Origin: Opitutales bacterium
Lineage (GTDB): Bacteria > Verrucomicrobiota > Verrucomicrobiia > Opitutales > UBA953
DNA length: 39,202 nt
Assembly (NCBI GenBank): GCA_017546455.1
Contig: JAFYWY010000072.1
Location: forward strand, 1 to 39,202
Direction of reading: 5' to 3'
Shown here: piece by piece, positions 6,617 to 13,310 of the stretch
Layout: each line of letters begins with the position of its first letter
Numbering within the stretch: position 1 is the stretch's first letter
Notes under the pieces: model-generated
Told to the model about the DNA's origin: nothing
Databases searched by the model: none
Seen by the model: the letters and a program-made list of their open reading frames with translations, nothing else
Made by a program: the position numbers and the translations under genes

Positions 6617-8626
6617 TTATTTTCCGTTAAATTTTCTTGTTAACAACGATGCCGAATTCATCACGACAAGCAACGATGAAGCATTGTGAACGAGCGCGCC
6701 GCTGACCGGATCGAGGACCCCCGCCGCACTGAGCACGACAGAGCCTGCATTGACGACAATCGACAAAGCAAAATTTGTGTGAATCGTACGCAAAACCGTC
6801 TTGGAGAATTTCACAAGCGCGGGGACAAGCTCGATGCGGTCGTTCAGCAGAGCGATCTCCGCGGTTTCGACCGCGAGTTCGGAGCCGAGCGCCCCCATCG
6901 CCACCGAGCTGTCCGCAACGGCAAATGCCGGCGCGTCGTTCACGCCGTCACCGACCATCAGCACGCCGCGAGCCCCGCCTTCCCTCAATTTTTTCACATA
7001 AGCCGCCTTGCCTTCGGGAAGCAGTTCGGCGACACATTCATCGACTCCGATACGTTCGGCGACACTCGCGCCCGCCGCCGCATTATCCCCGGTGAGCATC
7101 ACGCTGCGAATGCCCGCATGCTTCAGCTCGGCAAGCGTCTCGACGGCATTTTCCCGCAAGGTGTCGGAAAGCGCGACAATCCCGGCGAACACTCCGTCAA
7201 CGGCAAGAAACACGAGGCTTTCGCCGCAAGCCGCCCGGCTATCGGCAAAATGCGCCGCGGCTTCGGGAAGCGCGTACCGCAGGCCCCGACGGGAGCTGAG
7301 CTCCACCTGCTGTCCGCCGACTCTGCAAACGATTCCGACGCCATTTTGCGTTTTAAAATCTTCCGCCGCCGGCCGGGCGGTTTTCCCGCAACGCGCAATA
7401 ATCGCCCGCGCGATCGGATGGCGGGAAGGCAGCTCGGCCGCCGCACAAAGTTCCAAAATTGCCTGTTCGGAAAGCCCTCCGGCGGAGAAAATCGCCTCCA
7501 CGCGCAATTCCGCACGGGTCAGGGTTCCCGTCTTGTCGAACACCGCCGTATCGATTTTCGCAAGGCGTTCAAGCGCCGCGCCGCTTTTAACGAGTACGCC
7601 CCGCCGCGCCGCATTGCCGATCCCGGCGGCAATCGCCGTGGGCGTCGCCAAGGCAAACGCACACGGGCAAAAAACGACGAGAATCGTCACGCCGCGAATC
7701 AAAGCCGCCTCGGCTCCGACCTTCAAAAACGCAAAGGAAAAAATAAAAACGAGCAACGAGCACAAAATCGCGGCGGGAACAATCTTGGCCGCCCAACGGT
7801 CGGCGACATGCTGAATCGGCGCCTTTTTGGCTTCGGCTTCTTCGACGAGGCGGATCAGGCGCGCAATCGCCGTGTCCCCGGAACGCTTCGAAACGCTCAC
7901 CGTCAAAACGCCGTGGAGATTATGCGTCCCCGCCAGCACGGCATCCCCGACAAACTTGTCCGCCGGCACACTCTCTCCGGTCAGCGAGGCCTGATTGACC
8001 GCACTTGCTCCGGCGACCACCGTGCCGTCGGCGGGAATCACTTCGTCGGGACGCACGACAATACAGTCGCCGGGCTTGAGCGCTTCGACGGGAACGCTTT
8101 CCGTCGCCCCGCCGACTCCGACCCGCAGAGCCTGCTTCGGCGAAATTCGGACAAGCGCTTCGATGCCTTCCCGTGTTTTCCGCAGCGTCCGGTTCTCAAG
8201 CATTTGGCCGAGCGCCATCAGAAACGCAATTTCTCCCGCCGCAAAAATATAGCTGTCGTGCGTATGCGTCCCCGACGAATCCGCGCCGCACCCGACAAAA
8301 AACTGGAGCCCGATTGACGCCAAAATCCCGACGGAAATCAGCAGCGAAGACGTAATTTGCTTCCTGCGGGAAAGCGCCTCGCACGCCGCCCGCAAAATCG
8401 GCAACCCGCAGAGCCCGACCGCAATCCACGCCGGATCGCTCAAGGGATACGCGGGAAAACTCAGGTCGAAATACGCAATCAGAAAGCTCGCAAGTAGCGA
8501 CGCAAAAGCAATCCAAAGGGAAAGCGCCTCGCGGGAAGGCTCTTTCGGGGCTCCGCCGCAGCAAGCTCCCGCCTTTTTCGCGGCAGCCTCGGCGGCTTTT
8601 CTCTTTTGACAATGCGGACAGCTCAT
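6617..8626 (-). CDS. Heavy-metal P1B-type ATPase
   Basis: Metal-exporting P-type ATPase of the inner membrane, 669 residues from the ATG at 8626. The open frame continues upstream to 9406, but that part is antisense to the lipoprotein gene and is not credible. Motifs: actuator TGES (216-219), membrane CPC motif (320-322), phosphorylation site DKTGT (Asp364), His403-Pro404 and hinge GDGVNDAP (559-566). In place of an HMA domain the N-terminus has a short Cys-rich stretch (CPHC at 3-6, Cys22-Cys23), plus GTHTHD near 119-124. The last helix has 'VHNASSLLVVMNS', which does not settle the metal; Cu, Zn/Cd and other soft metals are possible. It is divergent from the lipoprotein gene across a 144-bp gap that must hold both promoters. 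Confidence 0.92.
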   Translation of the reverse strand: MSCPHCQKRKAAEAAAKKAGACCGGAPKEPSREALSLWIAFASLLASFLIAYFDLSFPAYPLSDPAWIAVGLCGLPILRAACEALSRRKQITSSLLISVGILASIGLQFFVGCGADSSGTHTHDSYIFAAGEIAFLMALGQMLENRTLRKTREGIEALVRISPKQALRVGVGGATESVPVEALKPGDCIVVRPDEVIPADGTVVAGASAVNQASLTGESVPADKFVGDAVLAGTHNLHGVLTVSVSKRSGDTAIARLIRLVEEAEAKKAPIQHVADRWAAKIVPAAILCSLLVFIFSFAFLKVGAEAALIRGVTILVVFCPCAFALATPTAIAAGIGNAARRGVLVKSGAALERLAKIDTAVFDKTGTLTRAELRVEAIFSAGGLSEQAILELCAAAELPSRHPIARAIIARCGKTARPAAEDFKTQNGVGIVCRVGGQQVELSSRRGLRYALPEAAAHFADSRAACGESLVFLAVDGVFAGIVALSDTLRENAVETLAELKHAGIRSVMLTGDNAAAGASVAERIGVDECVAELLPEGKAAYVKKLREGGARGVLMVGDGVNDAPAFAVADSSVAMGALGSELAVETAEIALLNDRIELVPALVKFSKTVLRTIHTNFALSIVVNAGSVVLSAAGVLDPVSGALVHNASSLLVVMNSASLLTRKFNGK

Positions 8627-8770
8627 AAACGCAATAAAGCTTTTTTCCGGCAAAAAAGCAAATCCGCCAAGAGCTCGAATTGCGACTTCGCCCTCGTCAA
8701 GGCGGCACTGTCGCTCCGCAGACATCTTTCTGTTGTTGCCAAGCGGCGGAAGGGGCGGGAATATGGAGCC

Positions 8771-9298
8771 ATGAAAGCATTTTCTCTCCTTTCCCCCTTG
8801 GCGCTTTTGCTCGGCGCCTGCGCCTTCGGCGGCCCGAAAGCCGTGAGCGATTATTCGTGCGAGGAAGCCATCCGCCTTTACAACGGCGGCATCGCCGAAA
8901 CGGAATGGCTCGCCAAGCTCAACGTCGAACGCCGCGCCCAATCCGTAAGGCTCGCCGACGGCTTCATTTTTTACAAAACCGAAACCCGCGACGGCGCCGA
9001 ATGGGTCACGGAAATCGCCCTGCCCGTTGACGCTCCGGCCGAGCTTAAAACACTTGCCCGCTCGTTCCGCTCGCAAGCCGAAGCGACCAAGGAAATCTGC
9101 CTCAGCGGCGACGCCCTCTGGCTCGACGGCACCATCGTCAGCGAAGAACAGCTGGCCGCCGAAGCCAAGCGCCTGCAGGCCTTTCCGCGCTCCCGCCGCC
9201 CGCATTGCCGCCTCGTCGTCGAAAAAGGCGTCGATGCCGAAAAGCAAAGCCGCGTCCGCAATTTGCTGAAAAAATCCGGCATCGTCATCGAAGAATAA
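8771..9298 (+). CDS. Putative lipoprotein, unknown function
   Basis: Hypothetical lipoprotein of 175 residues. I chose ATG 8771 because it follows a purine-rich ribosome site and begins a lipoprotein signal: a hydrophobic stretch then Leu-Gly-Ala-Cys17. The in-frame upstream extension to 8606 is antisense to the ATPase start and is rejected. The mature part is mainly alpha/beta with a Lys/Arg-rich end (residues about 140-170) faintly like the periplasmic domain of ExbD/TolR proteins; I would not assign function on that. It may share a promoter region with the divergent metal ATPase, but no functional link is visible. Confidence 0.75.
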   Translation: MKAFSLLSPLALLLGACAFGGPKAVSDYSCEEAIRLYNGGIAETEWLAKLNVERRAQSVRLADGFIFYKTETRDGAEWVTEIALPVDAPAELKTLARSFRSQAEATKEICLSGDALWLDGTIVSEEQLAAEAKRLQAFPRSRRPHCRLVVEKGVDAEKQSRVRNLLKKSGIVIEE

Positions 9299-9400
9299 CG
9301 TCGCCGAAACCGCCGTTTTCCCGGAAATACCCTCCGCGAATTCCGAATAAAACAAGTTGCGAAAACGGATAAAAGCGGATTTCATAGCGTTTCGCGTCCT

Positions 9401-9856
9401 ATGCAAGAATCGACTCGAAAAACTATTCTCTTTGTCTGTACCGGAAACACTTGCCGCAGCCCGATGGCTGAGGTGCTCTTTCGTGCAGAGCTGGAGCGCG
9501 CCGGCTTAGCGGACCGTTTTGAGACGGCTTCCTGCGGCGTCGCGGCAATGGACGGCGAAACGGCTTCCGTCAACGCCGTACGAGCGGTCGCCGAATGCGG
9601 CGCGGACTTGAGCTCTCACCGCGCCCGCCGTATTAATCAGGCCATGCTCGACCGCACCCTCTTGCTCGTCGGCCTGACGCACGGACACATCGAAGCCGTC
9701 GAAGAACTTTTCGAAGAGCTCCCGCCGCAGGTCTGCGTCATCAACGTCCCGGATCCCTTCGGTGCGACCTTGGACGGCTACCGCGGCGCTCGCGACGCCA
9801 TCCGCTCGGCATTCCCGCAGATCATTGAATTTTTAAAGCAAGTCCCGGAGGTTTAA
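9401..9856 (+). CDS. Low-molecular-weight phosphatase, YwlE-like (protein-arginine phosphatase type)
   Basis: LMW protein phosphatase of 151 residues. The active-site loop is CTGNTCRS, with nucleophile Cys13 and Arg19, and the general acid is Asp118 in 'DPFG'. Thr17 in the loop corresponds to the Thr that gives Bacillus YwlE its preference for phospho-arginine; tyrosine phosphatases usually have Ile or Leu there. So a protein-arginine phosphatase is the best guess, with tyrosine phosphatase the alternative. No McsB-type arginine kinase is in the window. It ends 3 nt before metX, with the metX ribosome site (GGAGG) overlapping its last codons, so they are co-transcribed. Confidence 0.85.
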   Translation: MQESTRKTILFVCTGNTCRSPMAEVLFRAELERAGLADRFETASCGVAAMDGETASVNAVRAVAECGADLSSHRARRINQAMLDRTLLLVGLTHGHIEAVEELFEELPPQVCVINVPDPFGATLDGYRGARDAIRSAFPQIIEFLKQVPEV

Positions 9857-9859
9857 CGT

Positions 9860-11026
9860 ATGACGGACGACGACGATTTGACGCAGGAAATTAACGGTAA
9901 CGGCGGGGACGACCTCGTTTCTCCGCAGGATTTTACCTACGAACATCCCTTCGAGTTCGAACTCGGCGGCTCCATCCCGAATTTCACGTTGCGCTACGAA
10001 ACTTACGGCAAGCTCAACGCCGACAAGTCCAACGCGATTCTGATTTGCCACGCCCTCACGGGAGACCACCACGTCGCAGGGCGCCACCGCCCGGAAGACA
10101 AGCGCCCCGGCTGGTGGGACCACTTCATCGGCCCCGGCAAAGCCGTTGACACGCGCAAATATTTCGTCATCTGCTCCAACTGCCTCGGCGGCTGCAGCGG
10201 CTCTACGGGACCGACTTCCATCAATCCCGCAACCGGCGACCCGTACGGCATCGACTTCCCGGTGCTCACGTTCCGCGACATGGTGCGCGCCCAGAAACTG
10301 CTCATCGACCATCTCGGCATCCGCACGCTCCACGCCGTCATCGGCGGCTCGATGGGCGGCATGCAGGCGCTGATTTGGGAAATCGAGTTCCCCGACATGG
10401 TGAAAAACGTCATCGCCATGGCCTGCGCCGCCAAGCAGAATACGCAGGCGACCGCGTTCAATACCGTGGCCCGCGCAGCCATCACTCAGGACCCGAACTG
10501 GCTCGGCGGCTACTACGGCGAACTCGAAGGCACGGGCCCGCGCAGCGGACTCGCCGTCGCACGCATGATGGCGCACATCACCTACCTTTCGGACTTCAGC
10601 CTCACCTCGAAAATCCGCCGCACGCCCGAACAGCTCCCCGGCGGACGCATCGCCACGGGAGAATTCCTCCGAAAAATCACCTTCCCGATCGAAAGCTATC
10701 TGCACCACCAGGGCGACAAATTCCTCGATCGCTTCGATGCCAATTCCTATCTCTACATCACGGCGGCAAACGACTTTTTCAACCTCGCAAAAGACCACTC
10801 GCTCGACCAAAGCTTCGCCCCCGTAAAAGCCCGCACGCTCATCGTCGGCTTCTCGACGGACTGGCTCTACCCGCCGTGGCAAAATCGCGAAATCGTCATC
10901 GCCCTCAAACGCGCAGGCAAAGAAGCCCGCTACGTGGAAATCGATGCCATCGCCGGACACGACTCTTTCCTGCTCAACTCCCCCCACCTCTACGAAAACA
11001 CGGCCAAATTTTTAGACGGGGAATAA
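9860..11026 (+). CDS. metX: Homoserine O-acyltransferase (MetX family)
   Basis: Alpha/beta-hydrolase-fold enzyme of 388 residues that acylates homoserine in methionine synthesis, normally with acetyl-CoA. The nucleophile elbow is IGGSMGGMQAL with Ser164; the triad is completed by Asp334 (in STDWLYPP) and His367 (in AGHDSF). The loop 'NCLGGCSGSTGP' is the hallmark of MetX. Some MetX-like enzymes use succinyl-CoA, which cannot be excluded here. The start has a good ribosome site, GGAGG, 8 nt upstream. It is followed after 1 nt by a small gene and then YmdB- and adenosylhomocysteinase-like genes. Confidence 0.95.
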   Translation: MTDDDDLTQEINGNGGDDLVSPQDFTYEHPFEFELGGSIPNFTLRYETYGKLNADKSNAILICHALTGDHHVAGRHRPEDKRPGWWDHFIGPGKAVDTRKYFVICSNCLGGCSGSTGPTSINPATGDPYGIDFPVLTFRDMVRAQKLLIDHLGIRTLHAVIGGSMGGMQALIWEIEFPDMVKNVIAMACAAKQNTQATAFNTVARAAITQDPNWLGGYYGELEGTGPRSGLAVARMMAHITYLSDFSLTSKIRRTPEQLPGGRIATGEFLRKITFPIESYLHHQGDKFLDRFDANSYLYITAANDFFNLAKDHSLDQSFAPVKARTLIVGFSTDWLYPPWQNREIVIALKRAGKEARYVEIDAIAGHDSFLLNSPHLYENTAKFLDGE

Positions 11027-11027
11027 A

Positions 11028-11309
11028 ATGCAGAAAAAGAAAAAAGTCGATTTAGTCGCCCTCCAAAGCCCTTTCATGCGCATCCCGCAGATGCCGGTCG
11101 CCGTCGCCCGCTACCTGCTCGACGCCGGCTACACGGACATCTTTCAGCTGCAGGGCCGCTCTGCGGAATCCCTCCTCGAAGAAATCCGGAAATCCTCCGA
11201 CCTGCTTCCCGGCGCCGACACTCTGCCCGCCCTGCGCTTAGCCATCTATTTTTCCGAAAACGCCGGCAACCCCGACCGATCGCGGCTCAATCTCCACGCC
11301 TGGCAATAA
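11028..11309 (+). CDS. Small helix-hairpin-helix-like protein (Cdd1-type, tentative)
   Basis: Protein of 93 residues, lysine-rich at the start. The segment from about residue 16 ('MRIPQMPVAVARYLLDAGYTDIFQLQ') reads like a helix-hairpin-helix module: a short loop, then a helix ending in a 'GY/GI-x-D/S' turn. The following 'AIYFSEN' resembles the end of Cdd1/pathogenicity-locus-type small HhH proteins. The usual Gly-Pro-Gly of the hairpin is missing (IPQMPVA instead), so the assignment is weak. It starts 1 nt after the metX stop and ends 10 nt before the YmdB-like gene. DNA- or RNA-binding is possible but unproven. Confidence 0.65.
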   Translation: MQKKKKVDLVALQSPFMRIPQMPVAVARYLLDAGYTDIFQLQGRSAESLLEEIRKSSDLLPGADTLPALRLAIYFSENAGNPDRSRLNLHAWQ

Positions 11310-11319
11310 AACTCAGACC

Positions 11320-12108
11320 ATGAAAAAAATCATTTTCTTAGGCGACCTCGTCGGCTCCCCCGGAAGAGAATTCCTTTACAAAAAAGCACGGGAACTCAAG
11401 GCGCGCCACGCAGCCGACTTCCTCATCGTCAACGGCGAAAACGCCGCCGCCGGCTCCGGTATCAACGAACGCATCCTCGGCGAACTGCTCGACGCCGGCG
11501 TCGATGGCGTCACCCTCGGCGACCACACCTGGGACCAACGCGGATTCGACCTTGCGCTCCCGCGACTCGAAAACATCTGCCGCCCCGCAAATTACTACGC
11601 CGGCGTCCCCGGCGCCGACCACCTCATCCTCGAGACCTCCGACGGCTTCCGTCTCCTCGTCTTCACGGTACTCGGGCAAACTTTCATGCGCGGCAAAACC
11701 GACTGTCCCTTTGCCAAAGCCGACGCCATGCTGGAAATGCACGCCGGCCATTATGACGCCGCCTTCGTCGAAATTCACGGCGAAGTCACCTCCGAAAAAA
11801 TCGCCATGGGCTGGCACCTCGACGGACGTGCCGCAGCCGTTGTCGGCACGCACACGCACGTCGCCACGGCGGACAACCGCGTCCTTCCCGGCGGAACCGC
11901 CTACCAGACCGACGCCGGAATGTGCGGCGCTCACGACGGCGTTATCGGCCGCGAAAAAGGCGTTGTCCTCCAATGCCTCCGCGACGGGCTTCCGCGACGC
12001 TTTGAAATTGCGGAGGGCGATGTCCGCCTCTGCGGCTGCCTCATCACCTACGATGAAACACAAGGCCGCGCCGTCTCCATCGAACGCATCGAAATCTTCG
12101 CCGAGTAA
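11320..12108 (+). CDS. YmdB-family metallophosphoesterase
   Basis: Calcineurin-like phosphoesterase of 262 residues in the family of Bacillus YmdB, a 2',3'-cyclic nucleotide phosphodiesterase. Metal-binding motifs are 'FLGDLVGSPGR' (Asp9 region), 'VNGENAAAGSGI' (Asn/Glu), 'LGDHTWD' and the C-terminal 'VGTHTHVATADNRVLPGGTAYQTDAGMCG'. Together these give the dinuclear metal centre typical of the family. There is no signal peptide, so it is cytoplasmic. It lies 10 nt after the small HhH-like gene and 11 nt before the adenosylhomocysteinase-like gene. The physiological substrate is not evident. Confidence 0.9.
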   Translation: MKKIIFLGDLVGSPGREFLYKKARELKARHAADFLIVNGENAAAGSGINERILGELLDAGVDGVTLGDHTWDQRGFDLALPRLENICRPANYYAGVPGADHLILETSDGFRLLVFTVLGQTFMRGKTDCPFAKADAMLEMHAGHYDAAFVEIHGEVTSEKIAMGWHLDGRAAAVVGTHTHVATADNRVLPGGTAYQTDAGMCGAHDGVIGREKGVVLQCLRDGLPRRFEIAEGDVRLCGCLITYDETQGRAVSIERIEIFAE

Positions 12109-12119
12109 TCCCCTTTCCT

Positions 12120-13187
12120 ATGCAACGCATCCACGCCGTCATCGAAAACACCTACACAAAAACGGACTTCCCCGCGCTGAATTATCAGACGGAAACCTGG
12201 TCCCGCACCCGACCGCTCGCCGGTCTGCGCCTCATCGATGCCTCGCCGATTTTCCGCAATACGCTCACGAAATACCGCGCCCTGATCGCGGCGGGAGCGC
12301 AAGTCTCCGTCGGGCTGACGGATTTGTTCCCGCACGACCCGAAAGTAAAACAACTCCTCGAGGAAGCCGGCATTCCCGTCGTCCGCAACGACGGACCGCG
12401 CTTTGAAGTCGATCTGATTTTGGACAACGCCGGATCCTTTTCCGCGTGGACACCGCGTCTCGGCTACGTCGAGCTGACGCGCTCCGGCGCCGAAAAATAC
12501 GCCGCTGCGGCCAAGCCCGTTTTCTTCGCCGACGGCGGACGCATCAAGCGCATCGAAACCTGCCTCGGCACCGGCGAAGGATTCTACCGCGCCATGGAAC
12601 AGCTCGGCCACTCCGACTGGGCCGGAAAAAAGCTCGTCGTCTTCGGTAGCGGGAAAGTCGGTTCCGGACTCGTTTTTTACGCCAAACAAAAAGGCGCACA
12701 CGTCACCGTGATTTCCGATCCGGCCTCGGCGACTCCGCTCGTGCGTTCCCGCGCCGACGCCATCATCGATTTCCGCGATGAGGCCGCCGCGGCTACTGCC
12801 GTTAACGCCGCCTTTGCCGCCGTCTCCGCAACCGGCGTCTGCTGCGCGCACGACCACGGGACACTTCCCGAAGCCCTCGTCCGCTCCCCGGCGCTCCTCG
12901 CCAATATGGGCGTGGAAGACGAATTCGGCCCGCGCGTCTCCGACGAACGCGTTTTGGGCAAGAAGAAATCGCTCAACTTCTTCCTCGAAGAACCGACGCA
13001 TCTGCGCTACATCGACGCGACGCTGGCGCTTCACAACGCCGGTGCGCTTTTCCTCGCAGAAAACGCCGGCACGCTCGCACCGGGTCTGATTACGCCACCG
13101 GACTCCGTCGAAGAAGAAATCCTGCGCGTCACGCGGGAACAGGGAATCATCGCCGAAGAAATGGAAATTCTCGGCGAGCTTGAGTAG
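12120..13187 (+). CDS. S-adenosylhomocysteinase-like NAD-binding protein
   Basis: Protein of 355 residues with a Rossmann fold placed as in adenosylhomocysteinase. The segment 'RIETCLGTGEGFYRAMEQL' (144-162) corresponds to the helix before the NAD domain, followed by 'LVVFGSGKVGSGLVFYAKQKGAHVTV' with GxGxxG at 176-181. The N-terminal substrate domain is shorter than in true enzymes (usually above 400 residues) and I cannot find the usual catalytic Asp/Glu/His/Lys pattern or the C-terminal Lys-Tyr tail. It is therefore a divergent relative, possibly with another nucleoside or amino-acid substrate. It closes a packed cluster with metX, which hints at sulfur amino acid or methyl metabolism. Function unproven. 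Confidence 0.7.
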   Translation: MQRIHAVIENTYTKTDFPALNYQTETWSRTRPLAGLRLIDASPIFRNTLTKYRALIAAGAQVSVGLTDLFPHDPKVKQLLEEAGIPVVRNDGPRFEVDLILDNAGSFSAWTPRLGYVELTRSGAEKYAAAAKPVFFADGGRIKRIETCLGTGEGFYRAMEQLGHSDWAGKKLVVFGSGKVGSGLVFYAKQKGAHVTVISDPASATPLVRSRADAIIDFRDEAAAATAVNAAFAAVSATGVCCAHDHGTLPEALVRSPALLANMGVEDEFGPRVSDERVLGKKKSLNFFLEEPTHLRYIDATLALHNAGALFLAENAGTLAPGLITPPDSVEEEILRVTREQGIIAEEMEILGELE

Positions 13188-13310
13188 CCCGGCCCGACGG
13201 GCACAATCCGCGGAGCCGCCTCGCTCCCGCCGCCTTTCCGCCTGCGAACAAACAATTCGCCCCTGCGGGAACGCTTCTTCTAATATCCTCCGACGAATTC
13301 AAACGAGACA

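Noticed and set aside
6686-8317. 543-codon plus-strand frame opposite the metal ATPase
   Set aside because: Antisense to all P-type ATPase motifs, with Arg-rich composition and no domain.
8627-9406. N-terminal extension of the P1B ATPase frame to 929 residues
   Set aside because: It is antisense to the lipoprotein gene at 8771-9298; the ATPase begins naturally at the Met at 8626 and the extension has no domain.
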